Assembly (NCBI GenBank): GCA_001769505.1
Contig: MEOF01000003.1
Coordinates: 1-44,954, forward strand
DNA length: 44,954 bases
Reading direction: 5' to 3'
Source: Bacteroidetes bacterium GWF2_33_38
Lineage (GTDB): Bacteria > Bacteroidota > Bacteroidia > Bacteroidales > GWF2-33-38
Shown: piece after piece, positions 37,801-43,317 of the stretch
How the letters are laid out: every line of letters begins with the position of its first letter
How positions within the stretch are numbered: the stretch's first letter is position 1
Translations under genes and position numbers: made by a program
The notes under the pieces: model-generated
The model's database searches: none
The model's input: only the letters and a program-made list of their open reading frames with translations
Told to the model about the DNA's origin: nothing

Positions 37801-40425
37801 TTTGAACCAAACCAACTTATAAGCGAAATTTTTAGTACCGATGTAAATTGTCATAATGGAAGCGATGGACTTATCAATCTTGTAGTAACAGGGGGAACAG
37901 GAGTTGGCTCATATACATTTGATTGGAGTAATGGTGCTTCTAGTGAAGATTTATTTAATATTCAAGCCGGAACATATAATGTTACAATTACTGATGCCAA
38001 CAATTGTTCAATTACCGATGACGTTGAAATAATTGAGCCTGAAAACCCATTAACAATTACCGAAACTCATGAAAACATAACTTGTTTTGGATATAATAAT
38101 GGATCAATTAATATTACCGTTTCGGGAGGAACCCCAAATTATATGTATTTGTGGAATTATGGACAAACCAGTCAGGATTTATCGGCTTTATCGCCTTATA
38201 ATTACGAAGTAACAGTAACTGATGAACAAGGCTGTACAGCATCGCAAGTAATTGAAATTTTACAACCGAATTCGATAAATATTGCATATATTCCAACACA
38301 TGTAAATTGTAAAGGAGGCAACAACGGAGCAATAAATGTAAGCGCTTCGGGAGGTACAAATCCGTATTCATATCTTTGGACTTATGGTCAAATAACAGAA
38401 GATATTGATAGTTTGACTGCTGATATATACTCGATAACCGTAACTGATGCTAATCTTTGTTCATCTAACACAAATATAACGATCACCGAGCCTGTATCTC
38501 CTTTGTATTCACAAATTTCAGGTTCACATGTTTTGTGTAAAGGTGAAAATAATGGAAGTTCATATATAGTTATTGCAGGAGGTACAACTCCATACTCATA
38601 CTTATGGAATACAGGATCTACATCAAGCAGTATCTCAAATTTGTATGCAGGAATCTATACTGTTGAGGCAAGTGATGCAAACGGCTGTGATATTACAAAT
38701 CAATTTACGGTTACAGAACCAGATTCGTTGTTATTGTCTAGCTCATTTGAAAATGTAAATTGTTTTGGAAATCGTGATGCCAGTATAAATTTATCGGTTA
38801 TTGGAGGAACTCAACCATATTTATATGCTTGGAGTCCGGGAAATATTACACAAGATTTGAGTGAAATAGGAAGCGGAATTTATGTTGTTACGGTAACCGA
38901 TGCTCATTTATGCAGCGAAATAGAAATGATTACCATTACTCAGCCCGATAAATTAATTAGCACCTTAACCGCTTCTGATGTTAAATGTTTTGGCGACAAT
39001 AATGGCGATGTTGACTTAACTGTAATAGGAGGAGTTCTTGATTATGCTTATGCATGGAATTATGGGCAAAATACTCAAGATTTATCGAATCTTACAGCTG
39101 GAAATTATGTTGTTACAATAACCGATGCTCATAATTGCAACTTAATTTCTTCGGTAAATGTATTTGAACCCGAAGCTCTCCAAATATCAGCTCAGATTAA
39201 CGATGTTTCGTGTAATGGAGATGACGATGGAGACGTAATTTTGACCGTAAGCGGAGGAACTCCAACATATTCATACTTGTGGAGCAACGGAACATTAAGT
39301 CGAGATTTGATAAATGTTGAGGTTGGAGAGTACAATGTTCATGTTGCCGATTTGAATGGTTGCTTCTTAGATTCTAGTTTTATTATCAACGAACCCGATA
39401 CGCTGGAAGCATATGTTTTAGCAAGCATGGATGCAAATTATAACGGTGATTGCGATGGCTATGTTACCATTGGAGTTCATGGTGGAACACCAAGTTACAC
39501 ATACAGCTGGACAAATGGCATGAGTGGAGCAACTCAGGCTGCCTTATGTGCCGGAAATTATTATATAAATGTTTCCGATGCAAACGGATGTATAACAACC
39601 GTTTTTCATCAAGTAGGATTGCTTAAACCGCCGCCAAATGCTAGTTTTATTATGACTGAAGATGATTGTCCTCCACTTCCAGTTCAGTTTACAAATAATT
39701 CGATATTTGCAACTTCATATTTGTGGGACTTCGGCGATGGTACAACTGATACGGTTAAAAATCCGCTTCACGTTTACGAAAATTCGGGAGTTTATGTTAT
39801 TACGTTAACAGCATATGGTGAGTCGGGTCAAGACGATACGTATGGTGTAATTACAGTATACCCTGAACCAAGTGCATATTTTACAGTTCAACCAACAACA
39901 GTTACTGCTTTAGAAACACCAATACATTGTTATAACAATTCGCAGGGAGGAACTACATATTTGTGGAATTTTGGTGATGGAACTATTTCAACCGAAGCAG
40001 AACCAATTCATTATTTTGAAGAAGAAGGTACATTTGATATTTTGTTTGAAGTTTATACCGAACATGGTTGTGTTGACTCAATGCGTATCGAAGATGCTGT
40101 AACGGTTTCTTCTTCGTGCGAAATGATTTTCCCCGATGCATTCATTCCAAATCAAGATGGTCCGATTGGTGGAAATTGGGAAAACGAAGATTATTACAGC
40201 AACCGAATTTTCCATCCGGTTTCACGTAAAATTGATGAATATCATTTAGAAATATATACTCGTTGGGGTGAAAAAATATTCGATAGCGAAGATGTAATGA
40301 TTGGTTGGGATGGATATTTTAAAGGTAAAATAGCACAGCAAGATGTTTATGTCTACAAAGCTAGGTGGAAATGCTCAAACGGAAAAGAATATGTCAAAGC
40401 AGGAGATATTACATTGTATCATTAA
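22861..40425 (+). CDS. sprB: Giant SprB-like cell-surface adhesin
   Basis: This 5,854-residue protein has a signal peptide with a long n-region (hydrophobic part LLLLFFTQLFISINIYAQ). A Cys-rich N-terminal domain (about 49-165) is followed by Ig-like modules (about 175-310), about 70 SprB repeats (about 313-5588), two PKD-type domains (SYLWDFGDGTTDT and TYLWNFGDGTIST) and a type B sorting domain (about 5753-5854: FPDAFIPNQDG, YTRWGEKIFDS, GWDGYFKG). Flavobacterium johnsoniae SprB, of similar size and layout, is the mobile adhesin of gliding motility; in non-gliders such proteins are large adhesins. Whether this organism glides cannot be told from the window. The frame is unbroken over 17.5 kb. 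PD40 and SprF genes follow as an apparent operon. Confidence 0.93.
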   Translation: MKKSVKNIMIFNQLTKSLSLLVWLKNTHSVKLLLLFFTQLFISINIYAQAGECDATVPVFYVDLSNDASGSWEMENVTRDGSCCSYSHPPLSCVKFILTLNSGARSIIFNVTDGALPSNLEWQLMNPDGDYCDPTVYPANVPVCLNGVGPHTIVFCKPGGNNNTYSITSVPSSVLEIDSIFNGCSYVLDAGSDWSTFFWNTGDTTQTISAQDSGWYWVETSNINCMSKRDSVYFGYIPPISIGNDTSICFGQNITLSPGNSYTFYEWSTGVSGSDASSITVGGGTYSVTVTDATGCISNSSIRIIEGANMEVNIITSNVKCIGEQTGSLNLTISGGIQPYSYLWSNGFTSEDINNLFVGNYSVTVTDYIGCQIDTSVVVSEPIAPITVSSLVSDASCFESSNGIIDISVSGDVSPYAFIWDNGAITEDISSLLAGIYSVTITSANLCSQVFTDTVFRPSNVLLAYIVGNSAKCKGSFDGSTSTTVIGGTPPYTYLWSNGQITQDISDISAGNYLLTVTDANLCTTISSVNIGEPSASISVSATATEPLCSGAYDGSIDLIVSGGTPDYSFIWNTSQISEDLLGVSAGTYFVTVSEVNNCKDSVSIVLGEPNTIDISSTIIDIECFGDSNGSIDVSVLGGTPDYSYFWNNGSTNQDLNNIQSDTYDLTVADAHYCTQKSSINVSTPDELLYQIFATSVSCKGGNDGAINLTPIGGTAPYTFLWNTGATSEDLSNLSIGNFSVVITDANACSTSAEIVVTEPANDLSVIVIGTNLDCNGIPTGGTQISVNGGTPSYSYLWSNGYTNADLTNLLAGTYSLTVTDSKSCTANASVTLTEPSAITELTSINNPTCGHADGSISVSVSGGTPGYSYLWSNGITVNSLSNIDAGAYSLTITDTENCIKVVNANVDDVNSPTITTQSVADVICYGSANGSIAVSVSGGTSPYTYQWSNGGTLNSISSLSGGTYTVVVVDNLGCTSSQSIDVYEPSEINTILVKQNVNCNAGSDGNINLIVEGGTSPYSFNWNNGASTEDLINIVAGSYIVTITDANGCIASDNISVTQPANALSASANITAVVCNGDENGKIDLSVNFGTPTYGYQWSSGQQSQDIDNLQAGTYDVTITDANNCFISHTYTVSEPQVLSASIVGTDVLCKGVPTGTATLTVTGGNIGAKTYVWNYGQVTQNLTNIGEGTYEVTVTDSKSCVTTASVTISEPSALSATITKTNIKCNGQANGTANLEVSGGTPPYSYLWSNGATTQDLSNIGAGTYTVTVTDDNNCTVTSSVSISSPSVISVSGTSNTVSCFGGNDGEALLTVNGGTSPYTYQWNLGQTSEDLTNLQAGIYLVTIYDSKLCSKTYTVTVNEPSPISINSVISDVTCLNGSNGAINLTISGGTGTYTYVWNTGATSQNITGLSDGIYEVTVSDANLCTNSSAFTIEQPSTSITIGLDAYNLKCRVGADGEINATISGGTPPYTYLWSNGTTTQDLTNLSIGTYTLTVTDANGCTKSSSTTLTQPNTLLTLATTQTDILCNSASTGEVNLTVTDGVPPYTYLWSNGLVSEDVANLPVGTYTVSVTDANSCIKSSSVTLIEPSAVTITDVSTNATCLTPNGSSTLTVTGGVAPYTYLWSTGSTSNSITNVTSGAYSVTVTDSHACETDYSADVNDATGPNVQISYKSDVTCHGDADGTATVYVISGLAPYTYLWSGGSTTTIQSNLSGGYQTVRVTDVNGCVASQSVYINEPEQLVVTNYTPNICDIAELGYIDLSVTGGIQNYRYEWSNGSTSQDLIDIPSGNYVVTVTDVNACQVIQSIDVDAPAITLSSSVVGTNVQCKNASDGVANISVVGGALPYTYLWNFGQITEDLNNITAGFYEVTVSDAIGCKSISSITITEPSLIIKNTVRTNVTCNGLSNGSIDLTSSGGTAPHTFLWSNGETTEDILNILAGSYTVTITDANSCSTTISATVSEPTELTATILGTNVKCNGDNSGTVSVVASGGTPLYSYIWSNGSTQSSQTNVTSNTYLVTVSDANLCSVNKSLIITQPNVLTTSIVSSNVSCYGDVSGAITLTVGGGVQDYSYIWNFGQTSSTLPDVQAGDYQVTVTDANLCTKTDSVTITEPISALSSTLAITNVSCNTGTDGEINLTVSGGTIPYTYNWSLGSSNQDLSALTAASYDVTITDNNGCITTNSAIVTQPNALSITDVKTNVSCNGGNDGAITISVSGGTPSYSYNWGGGVTTQNRSSLVAGNYTVTVTDSKLCTFSKSFTISEPSTIQITVDSVNVDCNGNYNGSIDITASGGTPTYSYIWNNGTTVADLNSLSGGIFKVTVTDKNGCFAIEDVVIEEPDELSVIAIIENVNCRGNATGDIQLLVSGGVAAYNFAWSSGQTVDSIVNVVAGNYICTVTDDNSCSVTVNSTITQPSASLAIVPTWNNVSCYDGADGSINLIITGGVLAYSYLWSNGITSKNLSNISAGSYTITVTDANSCIVSTSVTITQPLALSSSILPSNVSCYGDNTGLADLEVFGGTTPYSYAWSNGQIGLDDLNGVAAGIFFVTITDNKLCQLIDTVEITQPISALQNAISGTNASCYGFSDGSAQVVSIGGTSPYTYLWNYGQVTSIINGISAGSFSVTVTDSLSCKTISTVNITQPLALSANIIVSPVNCNGENTGSANLTVTGGTQPYSYSWSNFTSNEDISNVIAGNYQITITDDKMCTLIASTTVTEPALLVASINGDDVNCYGGTSGVADLTTIGGTPSYTYLWSSGQTNPDISGLVAGNYSVTVSDAKNCVTSASVNILEPNAPLNITYSSVNASCFSSATGSVNINVSGGTTPYTYLWNYGQTTQDLNNIVSANYSITVTDHNSCIETQDIGIYQPTELTGSITQTKVKCKGESTGSLDLTVSGGITPYTYNWSNSGTTQDISNLLAGLYAVTVTDANGCTKILSKTVTEPSGILTIVMNPSNVNCYDGNDGAVNLTVSGGTAPYSYLWSNGLTSEDLLNVTNGTYDITVTDVNSCITSGSITITEPTPLSLIPSQTNSTCGIADGTATVSVSGGTVGAGYTYLWSNGANTPSVINVSSGVYTVTVTDANSCSDNISIAVNDEGAPIANIIGLQDVTCNGMNDGWATVTASGGTGSYVYEWSNGVSTTTASNLDGGIYYASVTDDNHCLSIATVSIYEPEQLLGSITPINVKCKGNATGAANLLVQGGTTPYQFAWSSGQISEDISSIVAGFYTATITDLNSCQTMASVVISEPAQVLSASISKTDAQCNGSSDGFVDLAVAGGTPAYSYLWNYGQVSQDLSGVEAGFYEVTITDNNACKTTASTIVNQASEIISSIVITNSTCNNANNGAADLSVSGGTLPYTYLWNTGDITQDLVSIDAGVYIVTITDGHLCTQIETATITEPTGLAYTISGQNVKCYGESTGSISLQVLGGTMPYTYLWNSGSTNEDLSNIPAGNYQVLITDAKNCSANTSILISQPIASLVTGITGNNVTCYEGTNGSINLSVGGGTTPYSYQWNYGQITQDLNNIQAGTYEVTITDANNCTASTSKIIIEPSEITMTPSQTSSTCGIANGIAQIAVSGGVAPYTYLWNNLKTTSMIDSLVANAYSVTVTDDNGCTNQITINVNDFGAPSASLTYSNVSCYGAADGEILLNLSGGTSPFSYEWNNTYNTSNITNLSGGVYIVTVTDGNNCVATATAEIYEPDELNLSSSSVNVMCKNESDGEINLDVIGGTPGAGYVYNWSNGQHSQDLTGLSGGTYTVTVIDANICFKTYSVTINEPDDTLSSSFVANHVSCYGMTNGVANLSVNGGTPNYTYQWNHGASSEDVSNLGAGNYEVTILDANGCAETNSITIIQPTVLSSTVTTDDVNCKNENDGSATLTVNGGTSPYSYFWSNGDISNNPQNLTANEYLLTVTDANLCKLYSSITISEPDDALSLISLKTDVNCYGDSSGLINVSVSGGTPTYSYQWSNGITSEDVANIPAGTYSLTITDANACQTILNNIAVTQPTHALSIAFAPEDVNCYGDYTGTINLSVSGGTPSYEYFWNSGQINQDLSNIPAGLYSVTVTDNNDCRISGDITISQPANLVANVSKTNVTCFGESNGNLNLTVSGGVTPYTYAWNYGQTTEDISMTDAGFYSVTVSDVNSCIFVVSSVVNEPQPIQVSFNSSDVSCRGGNDGYIDLNILGGTPNYNYSWSNGDFTEDLSDITAGNYIVTISDNNFCTEIESIEIYEPSTSIVASISGTNVSCNGENDGVAIVAVIGGTGSYQYHWNFGYNTPSITGLVEGLYEVTVSDAHNCIDTVSIQIIEPASLVLLPSKTNSTCGQSNGTASVDVIGGTPPYSYYWSSGEIVDSIANKPAGAYSVTVVDAHSCSNFIIISVNDLGAPASEISSFTNPSCYGYNNGTATVSAVGGTGNYTYIWSTGATQITANNLSAGPYIVTVSDENHCISSSSVIIEQPDSISISFVTTDVLCNGGSDGSVNMTVSGGTPNYFYQWNYGQTTQDLVNVGNGLYETTVTDSKSCSATASVQVNEPSQQIVINESHVNVSCYDYSNGSINISVSGGTSPYTYLWNFGQFTQDLNNIESGIYEITVTDARTCTETKLISITQPTQISISSIAQNVSCNSMNDGSIDITVSGGTPSYSFEWINGDGFEDISGLSEGNYTLTVTDSKSCTATEIVTISQPDSLFANINYENVNCKSGNDGSAYVIVSGGTPEYEYNWSNGSTTEDISNLPAGTFYLTVSDANNCEAIAEVDVDEPANNLTITYYQSNVSCYGGYDGYIDLNVSGGTPNYTYVWNYGQTTQDIVDLNARIYQVTVTDANGCIETENITLNQPAQIIITPISSMSMCNDSTGMATASTVGGTGAYSYLWSTGSTNDSIINIPSEAYSLTITDENSCSQSITINVNDLGAPDLSVTYDDVTCYGDADGSIDLSTSGGGTPPFTYLWSNNEITQDISNLSGGNYAVTLTDLNNCRAFINQDIFEPNQLISEIFSTDVNCHNGSDGLINLVVTGGTGVGSYTFDWSNGASSEDLFNIQAGTYNVTITDANNCSITDDVEIIEPENPLTITETHENITCFGYNNGSINITVSGGTPNYMYLWNYGQTSQDLSALSPYNYEVTVTDEQGCTASQVIEILQPNSINIAYIPTHVNCKGGNNGAINVSASGGTNPYSYLWTYGQITEDIDSLTADIYSITVTDANLCSSNTNITITEPVSPLYSQISGSHVLCKGENNGSSYIVIAGGTTPYSYLWNTGSTSSSISNLYAGIYTVEASDANGCDITNQFTVTEPDSLLLSSSFENVNCFGNRDASINLSVIGGTQPYLYAWSPGNITQDLSEIGSGIYVVTVTDAHLCSEIEMITITQPDKLISTLTASDVKCFGDNNGDVDLTVIGGVLDYAYAWNYGQNTQDLSNLTAGNYVVTITDAHNCNLISSVNVFEPEALQISAQINDVSCNGDDDGDVILTVSGGTPTYSYLWSNGTLSRDLINVEVGEYNVHVADLNGCFLDSSFIINEPDTLEAYVLASMDANYNGDCDGYVTIGVHGGTPSYTYSWTNGMSGATQAALCAGNYYINVSDANGCITTVFHQVGLLKPPPNASFIMTEDDCPPLPVQFTNNSIFATSYLWDFGDGTTDTVKNPLHVYENSGVYVITLTAYGESGQDDTYGVITVYPEPSAYFTVQPTTVTALETPIHCYNNSQGGTTYLWNFGDGTISTEAEPIHYFEEEGTFDILFEVYTEHGCVDSMRIEDAVTVSSSCEMIFPDAFIPNQDGPIGGNWENEDYYSNRIFHPVSRKIDEYHLEIYTRWGEKIFDSEDVMIGWDGYFKGKIAQQDVYVYKARWKCSNGKEYVKAGDITLYH
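23797..39624 (+). repeat. Array of about 70 SprB repeats within the giant adhesin
   Basis: By manual count there are 70 units of about 72-79 residues (225 nt on average). The core reads VxCxGxxxGxxxLxVSGGTxPYxYxWSNG, then TxDLxNLxAGxYxVTVTDxNxCxxxxxxxIxEP. Two cysteines per unit, about 50 residues apart, suggest one disulfide each. The first five units are the closest to those of the upstream gene. The last unit is degenerate: its first Cys is shifted (NYNGDCDG). Most units differ at DNA level, so this is an old array, not a recent microsatellite-like expansion. Confidence 0.9.
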
Positions 40426-40433
40426 ATAGTAAA

Positions 40434-41999
40434 ATGAAAAATAAAATCATCGTATCGTTTTTTTTGCTACTGATAAGTATTTCGGCTTTCAGTCAACTTT
40501 ATGTTTTTTCAAAAGCTGAAATGAAAAAATATATCGAAGCCGACGTATATTACGAGAGTGGTTTTTATCATTTAGCATTGCCTATTTACGATAATTTATT
40601 AAAATTAGATAGTTTAAATAAAGATTTGAATTACAAGTTTGGAGTTTGTTTATTCCAAAAAAATGATAGGTCTATTAAGACTCTTTCATATTTTGAAAAT
40701 GCTACCGAAGAATATCCAAATTCGAGATATTATATGGCGAAAATTTATCATTATAATGAGCAATTCGATAAAGCTATTACGGAGTTCGATACTTATAAAA
40801 ATAATGTACAAATCGATGTTATGGATCAAGACATTGAGTATTTTAAACAAAAGTCGATTTATGCAAAAAAAATGTATGCTGAACCAGAAAATTTGAATAT
40901 TAAAAATCTTGGAAAAATTATTAATACTCAATACAACGAGTATGTTCCCTTGATAACAACCGACGACTCAACATTGTTGTTTACTTCGCGTCGAGAGGGT
41001 AGCATTGGTGGACTTGACCCCAATGGAGAATATTATGAAGATATTTATGTTTCAAAAAAAATAGGGGCGGAGTGGGCAATTCCAGAAAATATAGGCGAAC
41101 CAATTAATTCCGCTACTCACGATGCAACCGTTTCGATATCATCAGATGGCAAGAAATTATACATTTATCGAACAAATAAAGATTTATCGGGAGGAGATAT
41201 TTATGAATCGATATTTACTGCAAATAAATGGACAAAACCCATAAAAATGAAGGGAGATATTAATTGTAAATATTGTTGGAATGCAAGTGGTGCTTTGTCT
41301 CCAGACGAAAATGTTTTTTATTTTTCGAGTAATAAACCGGGCGGATTTGGCGGAAAAGATATTTATAAAATAGTAAAATTACCCGATGGGAAATGGAGTA
41401 AAGCAACAAACTTGGGCGAAACAATTAACACTAAATACGACGAAGATGCACCATTTATGCACCCTGACGGCGAAACTTTTTACTTTAGCTCAAAGGGACA
41501 TGAAAATATGGGGGAGTACGATATTTTTGTAAGCAAACTTAACATTGATGGAAATTGGGCAAAACCAAAGAATGTTGGACACCCAATAAATACCGCAAAA
41601 GATGATATTTTCTTCGTTGTTTCGGCAAACGGAAAAAAAGCATACTATTCGTCGGAAAAAGAAAGTGGTTTTGGAAAAAATGATATTTACGAAGTCGAAA
41701 TGCTCGAAAATCCTTCAAACTATGTAATGTTAAGAGGAGCTATTACTTCGAAAAATCCTGATGTCGAAAAAGTTGAGGCAGAAATTACCATTACCGATTT
41801 ATCGACAAACAAAATTCATGGAATTTATCGAACAACTACCGACTCACAAAAATATGTATTTGTGTTGTTGCCATACCGAAAATATAAATTGAAAGTTGAA
41901 TCGCAAGGCTATCAAACTTACGAATACGAAATTGATTTGACAGAAAAACTAAAAGTTCAGGATTTATTTAAAAGCATTGTACTTGAGAAAACAAATTAA
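40434..41999 (+). CDS. TPR/PD40 beta-propeller protein next to sprB
   Basis: The 521-residue protein has a signal peptide (FFLLLISISAFSQ), TPR-like helices (about 25-130), and at least four PD40 propeller blades (about 150-410) with repeats such as SPDENVFYFSSNKPGGFGGKDIY and HPDGETFYFSSKGHENMGEYDIF. A small beta-sandwich resembling a carboxypeptidase regulatory domain follows (about 430-520). PorE, a T9SS-associated protein, has this order plus a C-terminal OmpA peptidoglycan-binding domain; that domain is absent here. It starts 8 nt after the sprB stop and overlaps the sprF start, so it is likely periplasmic or outer-membrane-associated and works with both. I chose ATG 40434 because the signal peptide begins there. 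Confidence 0.82.
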   Translation: MKNKIIVSFFLLLISISAFSQLYVFSKAEMKKYIEADVYYESGFYHLALPIYDNLLKLDSLNKDLNYKFGVCLFQKNDRSIKTLSYFENATEEYPNSRYYMAKIYHYNEQFDKAITEFDTYKNNVQIDVMDQDIEYFKQKSIYAKKMYAEPENLNIKNLGKIINTQYNEYVPLITTDDSTLLFTSRREGSIGGLDPNGEYYEDIYVSKKIGAEWAIPENIGEPINSATHDATVSISSDGKKLYIYRTNKDLSGGDIYESIFTANKWTKPIKMKGDINCKYCWNASGALSPDENVFYFSSNKPGGFGGKDIYKIVKLPDGKWSKATNLGETINTKYDEDAPFMHPDGETFYFSSKGHENMGEYDIFVSKLNIDGNWAKPKNVGHPINTAKDDIFFVVSANGKKAYYSSEKESGFGKNDIYEVEMLENPSNYVMLRGAITSKNPDVEKVEAEITITDLSTNKIHGIYRTTTDSQKYVFVLLPYRKYKLKVESQGYQTYEYEIDLTEKLKVQDLFKSIVLEKTN

Positions 42000-42993
42000 C
42001 ATATTATTATTCCTACTTGCATTAGCCCTTTTCGGAAATGTAAAAGCACAAGATGCTCATTTTTCGCAATTCTATGCCGCTCCCTTATTTACTTGTCCTT
42101 CGTTTGCAGGTGCTACAGATGGAAGCCGAGTTGTAATGAATTACCGCGACCAATGGCCTCAATTGCCGGGCGATTTTGTAACGTATTCGTTTTCGGTTGA
42201 CCATTACATTCGCTCGCTTAAAAGTGGAATTGGATTATTGTTTTTTCGCGACCAAGCTGGAACTGGAGAGTTAAGTACAACAACCGTAGGTTGGCAATAT
42301 TCGTATAATATTAGGTTGAATAATAAATGGTACGCCCGACCAGGATTACATTTCCTATATTCGCAACGTAGTGTTAATTTCGACAAACAAACTTTTGTTG
42401 ACCAGATTTCGCTATACGGAATTACGCCACATACCATCGAAAATTTTGCAATCGATAGGGTTGGATACTTAGATTTTTCATCTTCGGCTCTGTTTTATTC
42501 ACGTAAACATTGGGCAGGAGTTACATTCGACCATATGCTTAAAACCGACCAGTCGTTTTTAGGAAATGAAAGTTCGGTTCCGTTGAAAACAAGCGTTTTT
42601 TTAGGAAAAAAAATTGACATCAATAAAAGAATGGGACGTTTCAACGAAGAAAGCATGACCGTGAGCCTTTTGTTTCAAAAACAAGCCAAATTTAAACAAT
42701 TGACTTTTGGTGCTTATTGGTACAAAGCTCCATTGGTACTTGGAATCTGGTATCGTGGACTACCTTTAATAACCGATTCGCAAACTGGATTCAAATACAA
42801 CGATGCTGCAATATTTTTGGTTGGTTTTAAAACCATACAATTAACGATTGGGTATAGCTACGATTTTACGATTTCGCATTTAATTGGCTCTACCGGCGGA
42901 GCTCACGAAGTTTCGATTGTTTACGAATTTAATCAATCTCCTAAAGTGAAAATGAAACGAAAGCATAACATAGTGTCTTGTCCAAAATTCTAG
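41983..42993 (+). CDS. sprF: PorP/SprF-family T9SS outer-membrane protein
   Basis: The protein is about 336 residues, with a signal peptide (ILLFLLALALFGNVKAQ) followed by the family's DAHFSQFYAAPLF motif, NYRDQWPQLPG, SGIGLLFFRDQAGTG, and amphipathic beta-strands to the end, as expected for a 14-strand-like PorP/SprF barrel. In F. johnsoniae, SprF is needed for SprB to reach the surface. The gene has no ATG before the signal peptide. TTG 41983 (LRKQINILL) or TTG 41977 must serve, both inside the end of the preceding gene (overlap 17 or 23 nt), so translation is probably coupled. The first downstream ATG would remove the signal peptide. Confidence 0.88.
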   Translation: MRKQINILLFLLALALFGNVKAQDAHFSQFYAAPLFTCPSFAGATDGSRVVMNYRDQWPQLPGDFVTYSFSVDHYIRSLKSGIGLLFFRDQAGTGELSTTTVGWQYSYNIRLNNKWYARPGLHFLYSQRSVNFDKQTFVDQISLYGITPHTIENFAIDRVGYLDFSSSALFYSRKHWAGVTFDHMLKTDQSFLGNESSVPLKTSVFLGKKIDINKRMGRFNEESMTVSLLFQKQAKFKQLTFGAYWYKAPLVLGIWYRGLPLITDSQTGFKYNDAAIFLVGFKTIQLTIGYSYDFTISHLIGSTGGAHEVSIVYEFNQSPKVKMKRKHNIVSCPKF

Positions 42994-43078
42994 AGATTAC
43001 AAGATGGAGTGATAACACCAACTAGGACAAAAAAATGTTTACAAGGTTTATATAGGGCAATACGTTTCAAAATTTATT

Positions 43079-43106
43079 GTCATTTCGAACTCATGTGAGA
43101 ATACTT
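43079..43106. repeat. GTCATTTCGA...GTGAGAATAC interspersed repeat
   Basis: GTCATTTCGAACTCATGTGA followed by GAATAC shares its first ten bases with 1029-1038 and its middle with 18257-18273. It lies between sprF and the cassette-like gene. Confidence 0.5.
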
Positions 43107-43253
43107 TCTTTTTAATTACAGCTGGGTTTAATAATTTTATTTGTACTTGAGTCATAAAAAAAATGAAACTAGAATTATTAGCTATTTTTGTATATTTGTA
43201 AAAATAGTATTCACTAAAAGGTGCACATATACAACCAAATTTAGATGTATCTG

Positions 43254-43289
43254 CGTACCTTTGGTACGGTTATAAACGAGTTAGTCCAC
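43254..43289. other. Left boundary of a possible gene cassette
   Basis: A CGTACC-TTT-GGTACG hairpin (43254-43268) is followed by GGTTATAAACG and GTTAGTCCAC (43280-43289). The last ten bases are the exact reverse complement of GTGGACTAAC (44745-44754) just after the gene. GTTAGTC resembles the integron core site GTTRRRY with one mismatch. No matching left half was found upstream, so at most this is half an attC site or a secondary insertion site. Confidence 0.4.
43256..43263 (+). promoter_or_regulatory. Possible -7 box for the DUF6035-like gene
   Basis: TACCTTTG matches TAnnTTTG exactly and would start transcription near 43270, about 48 nt before ATG 43318. No TTTG lies 19 nt upstream. A second box, TATATTTG at 43191-43198, also lacks a -33 partner. 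The element overlaps the small hairpin at 43254-43268. Confidence 0.3.
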
Positions 43290-43317
43290 ATTTTAGGACA
43301 GTGCACTTCACAGATTT

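Larger units (their letters stand above)
42994..43317. other. 324-nt gap before the cassette-like gene
   Basis: No gene is seen. It contains a repeat piece (43079-43106), two TAnnTTTG boxes (43191-43198 and 43256-43263), a small hairpin CGTACC-TTT-GGTACG (43254-43268), and the left boundary repeat GTTAGTCCAC (43280-43289). No terminator is evident after sprF. Confidence 0.6.

Noticed and set aside
23797-39624. CRISPR array or tandem DNA repeat, because of the regular 225-nt period
   Set aside because: The period is a protein domain within one open frame. DNA of adjacent units differs strongly and there are no short identical repeats with spacers.
22861-40425. Non-ribosomal peptide or polyketide synthase, from the gene size
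   Set aside because: No adenylation, condensation or carrier motifs occur; the protein is beta-repeat adhesin sequence with a sorting domain.
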